DNA of 44,956 nucleotides from Clostridia bacterium (GCA_017468425.1 JAFUIO010000001.1:1-44956); one strand, 5' to 3'. Shown: positions 1-9,068, counted from the stretch's first letter. Program-made: numbers and translations. The notes: generated from the letters alone by a model not told the origin.

Positions 1-150
1 AATTGGTGTCCAGCTTTTTCTGATTATCTTGCAAAGAAGCGTTCAGAAGGCAAGCATTACAATGTTGCAATTTCTCACGCAGCAAAGAAATTAGTTCGTT
101 TGATTTTTGCCTTGCAGAAATCAGGACAGCCGTACGTAGCAAAAGCTTAA
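1..150 (+). CDS. IS110-family transposase, C-terminal fragment (cut by window edge)
   Basis: Frame 1 is open from the first base to a TAA at 148-150 and encodes the last 49 residues of a protein. The peptide contains KRSEGKHYNVAISHAAKKLV and ends in a basic, alanine-rich tail. This layout (Y-x-x-K-x-x-x-G-K-x-Y-x-V-A followed by an A-x-K-L helix) is typical of the C-terminal end of IS110/IS116/IS902 transposases, DEDD enzymes that insert without classical terminal repeats. The start and catalytic core lie outside the window, so whether the copy is intact cannot be judged. Family assignment is by remembered motif similarity. It marks this edge as an insertion site. Confidence 0.7.
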   Translation, partial: NWCPAFSDYLAKKRSEGKHYNVAISHAAKKLVRLIFALQKSGQPYVAKA

Positions 151-443
151 ATCTTTCTAACTTCAAAAATCCGGCGTCTTTGACGTCTGTTTTGTTATGC
201 CTTTTTTCACCGTCTTACATTTCACAACATTTTTTGATTTTTACTATTGACTTTTAATAGTTAGTCTTTCATATATTTATAATCCAACAAGTCTATATTA
301 TCAAAAAAGATATTAAATTTCAATAGTTTTTGCACATATTTATCAAAAAAATTGTATTCGTCCTTACGGCCGTTTGTATAGTTTGTTAGAAAGAATTGTA
401 AAAAATCAGATAAGAACGAAATTACTCGTTTTGTGAAAAACAC
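151..443. other. AT-rich intergenic stretch between IS110 end and fucosidase promoter
   Basis: No supportable gene. A short imperfect repeat (gcgtc/gacgtc around 172-188) may belong to the insertion-sequence end. The rest is AT-rich with stop codons in all frames, apart from a 60-codon minus-strand frame that has only a GTG start and no ribosome binding site. Confidence 0.5.
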
Positions 444-472
444 TTGATAAAAGGGATGTTTTCTGTTACTAT
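444..472 (+). promoter_or_regulatory. Housekeeping promoter of the GH29 gene
   Basis: A -35 box TTGATA (444-449) and -10 box TACTAT (467-472) are separated by exactly 17 bp. The leader to the ATG at 513 is about 35 nt. The same TTGATx/17/TACTAT layout occurs upstream of the next gene. Confidence 0.65.
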
Positions 473-512
473 ACTAATAATACTGATGTAAAAATGTATA
501 TGAGGTGTGTTT

Positions 513-1799
513 ATGAAATACGAAGCAAATTGGGAATCAATAACATCAAGACCTGTTCCGCAATGGTTTCAGGATGCAAAATTCGGGATTTTTATCCATT
601 GGGGACTTTATTCTGTTCCCGCATACTGTTCAAGAACAGACTATGCAGAATGGTACGGACATCAGATTTCCACAGGCTGGGAACCCAGCACATCTTTCCA
701 TAAAAAGACATATGGTGAAAATTTCAAATATGAAGATTTCGTAAAAGATTTCAAGGCTGAACTTTTTGATGCAGATGAATGGGCAAGTCTTTTTGAACGT
801 TCAGGTGCAAAATATATAAACCTTGTTTCGAAGCATCACGATGGTTTCTGCCTTTTTAAAAGCGAATATGCATGGAACTGGAACAGTGTTGATGTAGGAC
901 CCCACAGAGATTTCTGTCAGGAGCTTAAAGATGCACTTGATAAAACTGATGTTAAATTCGGTGTTTATCATTCCGTTTATGAATGGTTCAATCCTATTTA
1001 TTTGCGTAATCCTGAGGAATATGCTGTAAAACATCTTATTCCCATGCTTAAAGAGCTTGTTGAAAAATACAAACCCGCAACTCTCTTTACAGATGGTGAA
1101 TGGGAACATCCTAGTGACGTATGGCATTCAACTGAATTTTTGCAGTGGCTTTATAACGAAAGCTCAGTGAAAGATATTATTGTTCCCAATGACCGTTGGG
1201 GTAAGGAAACACGCGGCCGTCAGGGCGGTAACTTCACAACCGAATACGGCTTTATCGAAGCAGGCAGAAAAATTGAAGATGCGGACTGTGACAGATATTT
1301 TGAAGAATGCCGCGGTATCGGACATTCATTCGGCTTCAACAGAGTTGAACAGCTTGAAGATTATCTCACAGGTGAAGAACTTATCACAACTCTCGTTGAC
1401 CTTGTAAGTAAGGGCGGTAACTTCCTGCTTAATGTAGGTCCTGCAGCAGACGGTACAATTCCCGTTATTATGCAGGAAAGACTTCTTGAAATCGGCGATT
1501 GGCTTAAAATCAACGGCAAAGGAATATATGCCAGCCGTAGACTGATGTTCAGTAAACAGGAAAATGTATGGTACACAACAAAAGATGATGCTGATTTCGT
1601 GTTTATCAAAAAATATCCTTTCGGCGAAATTGTGCTTGAAGATTATGATTATTCAGCTGATAAGAAAGTTACACTTCTCGGCAACGAAGATATTGAAATA
1701 AAAACAGAAAACGCAGACGGAAAATTGAAGCTTATCTTCCCCGTAGTAAATCCTGAAATTATCGCTTCAAAACACATCTGGGGATTTGAAATTAAATAA
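513..1799 (+). CDS. GH29 alpha-L-fucosidase, cytoplasmic
   Basis: A retaining exo-enzyme that removes terminal alpha-L-fucose from glycans. The 428-residue protein begins with the GH29 hallmark W-F-x-x-A-K-F-G-I-F-x-H-W-G (GIFIHWGLYS), contains the KHHDGF block, and carries the LFTDGEW strand whose Asp (about residue 194) is the expected nucleophile. Near the C-terminal third is GGNFLLNVGP, another GH29 signature. There is no signal peptide, so it should act on imported fucosylated oligosaccharides. The ATG at 513 is preferred over the in-frame GTG at 507 because gagg at 502-505 is correctly spaced from 513. It stands alone behind its own promoter, next to a deacetylase gene with a similar promoter. 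The family is clear; linkage specificity is unknown. Confidence 0.93.
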   Translation: MKYEANWESITSRPVPQWFQDAKFGIFIHWGLYSVPAYCSRTDYAEWYGHQISTGWEPSTSFHKKTYGENFKYEDFVKDFKAELFDADEWASLFERSGAKYINLVSKHHDGFCLFKSEYAWNWNSVDVGPHRDFCQELKDALDKTDVKFGVYHSVYEWFNPIYLRNPEEYAVKHLIPMLKELVEKYKPATLFTDGEWEHPSDVWHSTEFLQWLYNESSVKDIIVPNDRWGKETRGRQGGNFTTEYGFIEAGRKIEDADCDRYFEECRGIGHSFGFNRVEQLEDYLTGEELITTLVDLVSKGGNFLLNVGPAADGTIPVIMQERLLEIGDWLKINGKGIYASRRLMFSKQENVWYTTKDDADFVFIKKYPFGEIVLEDYDYSADKKVTLLGNEDIEIKTENADGKLKLIFPVVNPEIIASKHIWGFEIK

Positions 1800-1837
1800 A
1801 TCAGGATAATGCGTTAATAAAATTTACATTTATTTAA

Positions 1838-1866
1838 TTGATTCGGAAACGTGCTTATAGTACTAT
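1838..1866 (+). promoter_or_regulatory. Promoter of the deacetylase gene with palindrome over the -10
   Basis: TTGATT (1838-1843), a 17-bp spacer and TACTAT (1861-1866). The -10 region lies inside a perfect 12-bp palindrome, TATAGTACTATA (1856-1867), which could be an operator. A good ribosome binding site (gggagg) precedes the ATG at 1889. Confidence 0.6.
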
Positions 1867-1888
1867 ATAGGAAAAGGGAGGAATACAT

Positions 1889-2767
1889 ATGGCGAAATAC
1901 TTGATTATAAACGCAGACGACTACGGCCTTTGCAAATCTGCAAATGATGCAGTGCAGGAACTTTTTCTCAACGGCAGACTTAAATCTTCAACTATTATGA
2001 TGCCTTGCCCCGGTGCACGTGATGCAATGGAATTTGCAAAAAGTCACCCTGAATTTGCAATCGGTGTTCATCTTACTATGACAAATGAATGGGACGATTA
2101 CCGTTGGAAACCTTTATCAGGCGGTAAAACTCTCGTAAACGATGAAGGCTATATGTGGCATTCAAGCACAGAAGTTGAGAAAAATGCCGACATAAAAGAA
2201 CTTGAAAACGAAATCCGTGCACAGGTGAATTTTGCAACAGAAAACGGATTCAAGCCTTCACATCTTGATAATCATATGGGTTCACTTTACGGTCATTACA
2301 CAGGCAGATTCAGTCTGCTTAAAATGTCACTGCGCGTGTGCGGTGAATTGGGTTATGCTTACAGAATGTATACAGCTCACGATAAACGTATCTGCCCCGC
2401 AGGTACACCTTATCCTCTTTACTGGGCATCAACTCTCATTTCACGTATGTGGGCAAAGCAGTATAAGGTTATTCTGCCCGATTATCTTCTTTTCCCCGAC
2501 TGGACACAAGACCTGCGTTCAAACGGCTATGAACATTACCGCGATACAATTCTGAAAATCTGGACAGATTTGCCCGACGGTGTAACAGAAACTTTTGTTC
2601 ATCCTGCAAAAGAAACAGATGAGCTTAAAAGTATTGTGGGCTCCTGGCGTGACAGAGTGTGGGAATATACTCTTATGAATGACCCCGAAACTCACAAAAT
2701 TCTTGAAAATCACGGAATAAAACTTATCAGTTACCGCGACCTGATAGAAATGAAAAAGAAAAAATAA
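1889..2767 (+). CDS. YdjC/ChbG-family carbohydrate deacetylase
   Basis: Members of this family are metal-dependent de-N-acetylases acting on oligosaccharides such as chitobiose. The 292-residue protein opens with LIINADDYG, the family metal-binding/catalytic motif (Asp10, Asp11), followed by GVHLT (His61) and HLDNH (His125, Asp127, His129), which supply the other ligands. No signal peptide, so it is cytoplasmic. The start is supported by gggagg 8-12 nt upstream. It follows the fucosidase by about 90 bp but has its own promoter. Together they suggest processing of imported, fucosylated, N-acetylated oligosaccharides; that pairing is an inference from neighbourhood. Family is secure, the exact substrate is not. 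Confidence 0.9.
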   Translation: MAKYLIINADDYGLCKSANDAVQELFLNGRLKSSTIMMPCPGARDAMEFAKSHPEFAIGVHLTMTNEWDDYRWKPLSGGKTLVNDEGYMWHSSTEVEKNADIKELENEIRAQVNFATENGFKPSHLDNHMGSLYGHYTGRFSLLKMSLRVCGELGYAYRMYTAHDKRICPAGTPYPLYWASTLISRMWAKQYKVILPDYLLFPDWTQDLRSNGYEHYRDTILKIWTDLPDGVTETFVHPAKETDELKSIVGSWRDRVWEYTLMNDPETHKILENHGIKLISYRDLIEMKKKK

Positions 2768-2782
2768 CCGTAATTATATTAA

Positions 2783-2811
2783 AAATCCTCTTTGATTTTC
2801 AAAGGGGATTT
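2783..2811 (+). terminator. Hairpin downstream of the deacetylase gene
   Basis: A 12-bp stem (2783-2794 with 2800-2811, one G-U pair) and 5-nt loop follow the stop by 15 nt. The U-tract is short, so termination may be weak. Confidence 0.6.
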
Positions 2812-2903
2812 AATCGTTTAATATTTCTTAACATTTTTTCATTTTTTATAACAAATTATTGTTGTAGAATAAAGTTGAATAAATGTATCTAAGAGGTTTT
2901 GGC

Positions 2904-5900
2904 ATGAAAAAGATAGCAGATTTTATAGTAAATAAAAGATTTCTGGTTTTAGGTGTAATGGTTGCATTATGCCTTGTTTGCTGTATGATGATTCCGAAAG
3001 TTGTTATCAATACAGATATGACAAAATACCTTCCCGAAGATTCGTCTATGGGGCAGGGTATGGCACTTATGGAAAAAGAATTTCCTGATACAAAAATGCC
3101 AAGCACAATCAGAGTAATGTTCAAAAACCTTTCTGAGGTTGACAAGAGCAATGTCAAAAACAAACTTGAAAATATAGAATATGTAGACAGCGTTACATAT
3201 AACCCTGATATAAATGATAAAGACGGATATTCACTTTTTACCGTAAGCACGTCATATGCTTATTCAACCCCCGAAGAAATGGCGATTGAAAGCGACATCA
3301 CTTCAGGCTTCAACGGATATGAAATGGTGATGAAAAACGATAACGCAACAGGTGCAAATCTGCCGATGTGGGTAATCGGACTTGCTTTCGGATTGCTTAT
3401 GCTTGTTCTTATTGTAATGACATCATCGTGGTTTGAACCGGTACTTTTCCTTGCGACAATCGGTGTTGCGGTGGGTCTTAATATGGGAAGTAACATAATG
3501 TTCCCCACAGTTTCACAGATGACTTTTTCAATTTCCGCAATTCTGCAGGTAGTGCTTTCAATGGACTATTCAATTATCCTTATGAACCGCTACCGCCAGG
3601 AAAAAGCTACGGCACCTGATAAATATACAGCAATGAAAGAAGCACTCAGGAATTCATTTTCATCAGTTGCATCAAGCGGTATGACAACGGTTATAGGACT
3701 TCTGATGCTTGTGTTTATGAGCTTCACAATCGGTCTTGATTTAGGTCTTGTGCTTGCAAAAGGCGTACTTCTGAGTATGCTTTGCGTGTTTACAGTGCTT
3801 CCTGTCCTGATTCTGATATTTGATAAAGTTATTGAAAAATCATCAAAGAAGGAACTTCATATTCCTTTCGGAAAAGTTGCAACCTTCGGCTATAAAGCAC
3901 GTAAGATTATTGCAATAGTTTTTGTTATTGTTTTTGTGGGCACATACTTCCTGCAGAATATAACACAGATTACTTACACAATTTCAACAGAAGATGAAAT
4001 TGCAGAAATTTTCCCCACCTCCAACCCTGTTGTTCTTATCTACAACAACGAAGATGAAGAAAAAATCGCACCGATAGGCGATAAAATTTCCGGGCATAAA
4101 AATGTAAACAGCGTACTCGGCTATACAACAACTCTCGGCAAATCTTTCACTGCAAACGAAATGGTTGCAATGATTGACACTATGGGAGCAGATATGGGAA
4201 TAGACGCATCGCTTCTGTCTGTTCTGTATTACGATAAACTTGGTGATAAATCGCAGACATTAACGGTAAACGAAGTTCTTACTTTTGTTAAGGAAAGCGT
4301 TCTGCCCAATGAGATGTTCTCATCTTTCATCGATGAAGGTATGAAAGATAATATGGGATTGATGGATAAGTTTATCAAAAAAGAAAATCTTACTTCACCG
4401 ATGAATGCAAAGGAACTTGCAGATTTCTTAAGTATGAATGAAGATGATATAAAGAAAATTTTTATGCTTTATTTTGCTGAAAAGGGCGGAGTGGATACAG
4501 GCAGAATGACACTTCCCGTTTTTGCGGATTTCATTATAAATGAAGTTGCAACAAACGAAATGTATGCATCCTTCTTTGATGAAAACACAAAGAGTCAGCT
4601 TGGCACACTTGAAGATTTCTGCGATGTCAAAGCAATTACAAAACCTCTGACTTCAGATGAACTTGCAACCAAGCTTGGTGTGGATAAGGATAAAATGCAG
4701 CTTCTTTTTGCATATTATTATTCATCTGTTGATTCTTACACACCTGCTAAAATGACTGTAACAACTTTCGTTGATTTCATTAAAAATGATATTCTTTCAA
4801 ATGATATGTTCAAATCATATTTTGATGAAGAAACAGCATCGCAGATTACAATGCTTTCTCAGTTTGCAAACAAAGAAGCAGTTCAGAAACAGATGACGGC
4901 AAAAGAATTGTCTTCTGTTCTCGGAATAGAAGAAAGCCTTGTTGAAAGTCTGTTTACACTTAAATTTGTTTTTGCAAAAGATAAAACAATGTCAATTGAA
5001 GAAATGGTGGATTTTGTTCTTGAAGATGTTGCTGCAAATCCTCTCTTTGCATCTCAGATAGATGAAGAAATGATACCTATGCTTCAGCTGATGCAGAAAA
5101 TAATTGATAATGTAGTATCAGGTGAAAAACTTTCCTGCAAAGAAATGGCAAATATGCTTTCGATGAAAGAAAGCGACCTGAAAATAATTTATTCGGTATA
5201 TGATTTCACAAAAAATTCTCCCGATAAAAAACTGTCACTTGAAACTGTTGTAAACTTCCTTGCTGAAAACAAAGATATGTTTGCGGGAATGATGGAAAAA
5301 GAACAGTTATCTTTAATAGAAACAGGTAAAGCTTTTATAAACGGTGCAGTAAGCGGTAAAGCTTATTCTTATCAGGGAATTGCAGACCTTGTCGGTATGG
5401 ATTCTGCACAGCTCAGACAACTGTTCCTTCTTTACAAAACAGAACACGGCGATACAAGTTCCTGGAAAATTTCTGTGCAGAACTTTATTGATTTTATTTT
5501 AAGTGATGTTGTAACAAACAAAGATTTTGCAGGATATTTTGATAAAGAAACAGAATCAATGCTTGGCACAGCAGATGTGATAATCGATTCTGTAATAAGT
5601 GATAAAAAATATTCATCAGCAGAACTTGCAGGTTTGCTTGAAGGTTTTTCAGACCAGCTTAATGAAAACACAGTATCACTTCTCTATCTCTATTATTCGG
5701 CACTTAATTCAAGCAATAAAGAATGGTCGCTTACAATAGAAGAACTTTTTGACCATCTTTATAATAATATGCTGGACGACCCCCGCTTTACAGGAATGAT
5801 TGACGAGGGAATGAAAGAGCAGATTCTCGGTGCAAAAACACAGCTTGATGACGGCCTTAAGCAGATGAAAGGCAAAAACTATTCTCTGATGATGATTGAT

Positions 5901-6572
5901 ACATCACTTCCCCTTGAAGATGAAGTGACAACAGAGTTTATTGAGAATCTCATAAAAGATTGTGATGAATCTCTGGAAAAAGATTATTATCTTATCGGTA
6001 ATTCACCTATGAGTTACGAAATGCAGCAATCATTCGATAAAGAGCTTCTCTTTATTACATTGCTTACTGCTATAGCAATTTTCCTTGTTGTTGCAATTAC
6101 TTTCAGAAGCATCTCAATTCCGCTTATCCTTGTGCTTCTTGTGCAGAGCGGTGTTTATATCACAGTTGCCGTAAGCGGTTTCCTCGGCTACAGTGTATAC
6201 TACCTTGCACTTCTTGTTGTGCAGTGTATATTGATGGGTGCTACCATTGACTACGGCATACTCTTTACAAACTACTACCGCGAAAACAGAAGAACAATGT
6301 CCATAAGAGACGCAATAAATGCGGCATATGACGGCTCCACGCATACAATTTTCACGTCAGGTCTTATTATGGTGTTTGTAACAGGCGTTATCGGTTTCGC
6401 ACCTGTTGACCCGACTATTGCACAGATTTGCCAGACAATTGCAATCGGTGCCGCTGCAGCAATACTTCTTATCCTGTTTATGCTTCCCGGACTTCTGGCT
6501 GCATTTGATAAACTGACATCGAAAGATAAAAGCAAGAAAAAACAGAATAACAAAGAAGGGGCAATGAAATAA
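2904..6572 (+). CDS. MMPL/RND-family exporter with seven-repeat extracytoplasmic loop
   Basis: Proton-driven exporter-like protein of the MMPL (SSD-like) type, which usually moves lipids or hydrophobic molecules. The 1222-residue protein has TM1 at about residues 12-32, a first extracytoplasmic domain, a membrane block at about 155-350 containing QVVLSMDYSI, a very long second loop, and a second membrane block at about 1040-1205 containing ILMGATIDYGILF. The two buried Asp-Tyr motifs (MDYS, IDYG) are the expected proton-relay sites. The second loop is far longer than usual and holds seven ~80-residue repeats (about residues 436-1003). The ATG at 2904 is preferred over the in-frame ATG at 2883 because aagagg lies 7 nt upstream. 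The stop overlaps the next start (TAATG), so it is coupled to the secreted PI-PLC-like gene. Cargo is unknown. Confidence 0.88.
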   Translation: MKKIADFIVNKRFLVLGVMVALCLVCCMMIPKVVINTDMTKYLPEDSSMGQGMALMEKEFPDTKMPSTIRVMFKNLSEVDKSNVKNKLENIEYVDSVTYNPDINDKDGYSLFTVSTSYAYSTPEEMAIESDITSGFNGYEMVMKNDNATGANLPMWVIGLAFGLLMLVLIVMTSSWFEPVLFLATIGVAVGLNMGSNIMFPTVSQMTFSISAILQVVLSMDYSIILMNRYRQEKATAPDKYTAMKEALRNSFSSVASSGMTTVIGLLMLVFMSFTIGLDLGLVLAKGVLLSMLCVFTVLPVLILIFDKVIEKSSKKELHIPFGKVATFGYKARKIIAIVFVIVFVGTYFLQNITQITYTISTEDEIAEIFPTSNPVVLIYNNEDEEKIAPIGDKISGHKNVNSVLGYTTTLGKSFTANEMVAMIDTMGADMGIDASLLSVLYYDKLGDKSQTLTVNEVLTFVKESVLPNEMFSSFIDEGMKDNMGLMDKFIKKENLTSPMNAKELADFLSMNEDDIKKIFMLYFAEKGGVDTGRMTLPVFADFIINEVATNEMYASFFDENTKSQLGTLEDFCDVKAITKPLTSDELATKLGVDKDKMQLLFAYYYSSVDSYTPAKMTVTTFVDFIKNDILSNDMFKSYFDEETASQITMLSQFANKEAVQKQMTAKELSSVLGIEESLVESLFTLKFVFAKDKTMSIEEMVDFVLEDVAANPLFASQIDEEMIPMLQLMQKIIDNVVSGEKLSCKEMANMLSMKESDLKIIYSVYDFTKNSPDKKLSLETVVNFLAENKDMFAGMMEKEQLSLIETGKAFINGAVSGKAYSYQGIADLVGMDSAQLRQLFLLYKTEHGDTSSWKISVQNFIDFILSDVVTNKDFAGYFDKETESMLGTADVIIDSVISDKKYSSAELAGLLEGFSDQLNENTVSLLYLYYSALNSSNKEWSLTIEELFDHLYNNMLDDPRFTGMIDEGMKEQILGAKTQLDDGLKQMKGKNYSLMMIDTSLPLEDEVTTEFIENLIKDCDESLEKDYYLIGNSPMSYEMQQSFDKELLFITLLTAIAIFLVVAITFRSISIPLILVLLVQSGVYITVAVSGFLGYSVYYLALLVVQCILMGATIDYGILFTNYYRENRRTMSIRDAINAAYDGSTHTIFTSGLIMVFVTGVIGFAPVDPTIAQICQTIAIGAAAAILLILFMLPGLLAAFDKLTSKDKSKKKQNNKEGAMK
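4209..5915 (+). repeat. Seven tandem ~80-residue protein repeats inside the MMPL exporter
   Basis: By eye the loop divides into seven units of about 78-87 residues. Each starts with a hydrophobic L-x-x-L-Y-Y helix, then a short linker and a T/S-x-x-E/x-x-x-D-F helix, then N-x-x-F-x-x-x-F-D-E, and ends with a helix like K-E-L-A-x-x-L-x-M. Examples are VDFIKNDILSNDMFKSYFDE and VDFVLEDVAANPLFASQIDE. The units are predicted all-helical and diverged at DNA level, so the duplication is old. Confidence 0.8.
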
Positions 6573-7690
6573 TGAGCATTTTCAAAGCATTTATGGCACT
6601 TGTTCTTGCAATACAGACCTTATCTGCGACTATATCGGCAGCAGACATTTCCGCAAAAGAAAACATAAAGATTCAGCAGGAAAGAATGACGTATCTTGAA
6701 AATGAATTTTATTCTGATTATACTCCCGGCGATGAACGTCGTTTTACTTCATTTAACCTTGATGCAGCGATTGAAAGCGGAGTAAAGTTCAACGAAGTAA
6801 GATTCCTTGCAACCCACAACAGCTATCAGCTTGCCCCCACAGATGAATACAGAACTTTTTACACTGCACTCAGCGAAGCAACCTTCGGACTTATAAATGA
6901 TGAACTTCTTGAGTTCGAAATGGAAACTCTTACAGAGCAGTTTGAAATGGGAATAAGAAGTGTTGAGCTTGATATCGAAACAGTCGATGACGGAAATGAA
7001 GTTAACTTTATAGTCTGCCACAATCCGCTCAATGACAACACTTCAAGCTGCTATGATTTTGAAACGGCATTAAAGGAAATAAAAATGTGGTCTGATAATA
7101 ACCCGGGACATCTTCCGATAACTGTTATTATTGAACCGAAAAGAATTGTTCCTCCTGTCAATAATCTCAAACCCTTCAGATTCAGTTACGCAGTCAGGTG
7201 TGATGAAATTGTCAGAGAAATAATGGGTGATACACTCCTTACCCCGAAAGATATGATGGGTGATTATAAAAGCCTTAAAGAAATGAGAGAAAATGATGGT
7301 TGGCTTCCGCTGGGCGAAACAATGGGAAAAGTAATTTTCTATCTTCACGATTCAGACGCTACCTCAGGTTATATAAATCAGGATAAATCACTTAAATCTC
7401 AGGCAATGTTCCCGATGCTCAGATATATGGACAGAAATAAATCATATGCTTCTGTTATTATTGATAATGTAGCTTCCGAGGCAGCACTGCATAAAAAAGA
7501 AAACATCGATAAATGCAAAGTTATTGTGAGAGTCCGTGCAGATTCATTCCCTGATTACAGCGAAAAGAGATATGCACAGACAGAAGAATGTATGGCACAG
7601 ATAGTATCTACCGACTATCCTGTTAAAAAAGGTGAAGCAAAATATCATCAGTATTCTTTTGACGGCTATACAGTAACTTTACAAAGGTAA
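6572..7690 (+). CDS. Secreted PI-PLC-like phosphodiesterase (Ca2+-dependent phospholipase C-like)
   Basis: The 372-residue protein has a signal peptide (hydrophobic residues 5-20, ISA-AD cleavage near 23) and a TIM-barrel phosphodiesterase core. Visible active-site motifs match the Ca2+-dependent phosphoinositide PLC-like family: FLATHNSY (His82), RSVELDIE (Glu132, Asp134) and VCHNPLN (His150), followed by ITVIIEPK. Such enzymes cleave glycerophosphodiester or inositol-phosphate head groups. The start codon overlaps the exporter stop by one base, so the two are translationally coupled and probably act together, for example on an exported lipid; that is inference. The gene ends at a strong bidirectional terminator. 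Family call is good, substrate unknown. Confidence 0.82.
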   Translation: MSIFKAFMALVLAIQTLSATISAADISAKENIKIQQERMTYLENEFYSDYTPGDERRFTSFNLDAAIESGVKFNEVRFLATHNSYQLAPTDEYRTFYTALSEATFGLINDELLEFEMETLTEQFEMGIRSVELDIETVDDGNEVNFIVCHNPLNDNTSSCYDFETALKEIKMWSDNNPGHLPITVIIEPKRIVPPVNNLKPFRFSYAVRCDEIVREIMGDTLLTPKDMMGDYKSLKEMRENDGWLPLGETMGKVIFYLHDSDATSGYINQDKSLKSQAMFPMLRYMDRNKSYASVIIDNVASEAALHKKENIDKCKVIVRVRADSFPDYSEKRYAQTEECMAQIVSTDYPVKKGEAKYHQYSFDGYTVTLQR

Positions 7691-7702
7691 ACAGTAAAAA
7701 AT

Positions 7703-7736
7703 AAAGCGTACATTCTTTTGACGGAATGTACGCTTT
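7703..7736. terminator. Bidirectional terminator between convergent genes
   Basis: A 13-bp stem, AAAGCGTACATTC (7703-7715) with its complement at 7724-7736, has A-runs on the left and T-runs on the right, so it can stop transcription of both the PI-PLC-like gene and the M28 gene. Confidence 0.85.
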
Positions 7737-7754
7737 TTGTCTGATGCTTTATTT

Positions 7755-9014
7755 TTATTCAAGACCGTTTTTGTCAAACTGAAGAACAGTTTCCATGGCA
7801 ATTTTAAGTCCTGCCTCAATAGTTTTTTTGTCAAGGATTTCTGCTGTGTCAAGACGTGTGTGGTAGTATCTTGCAGGTGTGGGGTCCATTGCAATAAAGC
7901 TTGCAGCGGGTACACCAATCTGGCTGAAGGCTGCAGCATCGGTTGAGCCTAAATCAATTGTTCCTACATCAATGTTATCATAACCTGCTTTTTTACCGCT
8001 TTCTTTGATAAGGTCTGCAACTCTCTTATCGTTTTTGACTGTGCCGTTCATATCGCCGAGAATGATTTTCATAAAATCAAAATCGTGGATTGTGTCAATA
8101 GCCACAAAAATTGTTTCAACATTTTTGTCGGTGAATTCTTCCTTGTGACGTTTTGCAAAATCCTTTGAACCGCGTAAACCTGATTCTTCACCGTTTACAA
8201 GTGCAATCACGATTTCTGTGTTTTCAAGGCGGATGTTGTTATCTTTTAAATACTTTGCAACTGCAAGAGAAATATAGCAGCCTGTAAGGTTATCGTTTGC
8301 ACCTGTAACAGGCTTTTTGAAATTGCAGAAGAAAAGTGCCGCAATCATAAATGGAATAAGACAAAGAAGAACAATTCCGAAAACAGTTACGGCTTTGTTG
8401 CCGTTTTCGAAAATCACAGACGGGCTGAATGCACCTGATGATACAATTGCAGTAACTGAACCTGCAATGGAAGCAACAATTGTTACAACTGCAGAAACAA
8501 TAACTGTTGCAACGGCAGGCCTTCCGCCGTAATATGTATATGTCCATTCAAATGCCGAGTCGGTATGACCGCAGAGAATAATTCTTCTTTTTGTTTCGCC
8601 TGAGGGGTTGAATTTACCGATTACGTTGGCTGTATCTTTTTTTCTGAAAAAAACATCAAGTGTTTGTTTGTAGAAGAAAAATTCACTTACAATAAAGAAC
8701 AGTGTAAGCAATGTAAGAGCAAGCGAAATAACAGGCATACCAAAAATGAATAACAGAATTGCCGTAATCATAAGTGTAGCACCAACGCTTACCCACGACA
8801 TAAACGCTTTATCGGAGCATCTGAATTCTTCAACTGCCGTTTCGTCGCACACTTTTTCAGTATCTCTGACGAAATATTTTCTTGCTTTTTTGTCACCCTC
8901 GCTGCATACTGCGCGGGGACCGCATTTTTCGCAGACTTCCGTAGTTTTTTCAATAACGTAAGAAGAATACTTTTCGATTTCATCAGAAAACTTTTCAAAA
9001 ATTTTTGAGTTCAT
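7755..9014 (-). CDS. M28-family metallopeptidase with transmembrane segments inside the catalytic domain
   Basis: Di-zinc aminopeptidase-type hydrolase of 419 residues. Zinc-ligand motifs are visible in family order: CGHTDS (His150, Asp152), GANDNLTG (Asp241), NGEESGLRGS (catalytic Glu276, ligand Glu277), a later Asp (AIDT near 307, or STDA near 359) and YHTRLDT (His385). Two membrane segments precede the core (about 76-95 and 97-113), and two more (about 168-192 and 209-231) are inserted between the first His and the GAND motif, normally only a short loop. An even number of crossings puts all motifs on the same, probably cytoplasmic, side. The ATG at 9014 is preferred over the TTG at 9044 because aagaagg precedes it. 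It stands alone, convergent with the MMPL operon. Confidence 0.85.
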   Translation of the reverse strand: MNSKIFEKFSDEIEKYSSYVIEKTTEVCEKCGPRAVCSEGDKKARKYFVRDTEKVCDETAVEEFRCSDKAFMSWVSVGATLMITAILLFIFGMPVISLALTLLTLFFIVSEFFFYKQTLDVFFRKKDTANVIGKFNPSGETKRRIILCGHTDSAFEWTYTYYGGRPAVATVIVSAVVTIVASIAGSVTAIVSSGAFSPSVIFENGNKAVTVFGIVLLCLIPFMIAALFFCNFKKPVTGANDNLTGCYISLAVAKYLKDNNIRLENTEIVIALVNGEESGLRGSKDFAKRHKEEFTDKNVETIFVAIDTIHDFDFMKIILGDMNGTVKNDKRVADLIKESGKKAGYDNIDVGTIDLGSTDAAAFSQIGVPAASFIAMDPTPARYYHTRLDTAEILDKKTIEAGLKIAMETVLQFDKNGLE

Positions 9015-9068
9015 TCTGAAATGACACCTTCTTTTCAGTCTCAATAATATTTTTTTAATATTTTTAAT

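Noticed and set aside
261..443. 60-codon minus-strand frame between the IS110 fragment and the fucosidase gene
   Set aside because: Starts with GTG, has no ribosome binding site, very AT-rich composition and no recognisable domain.
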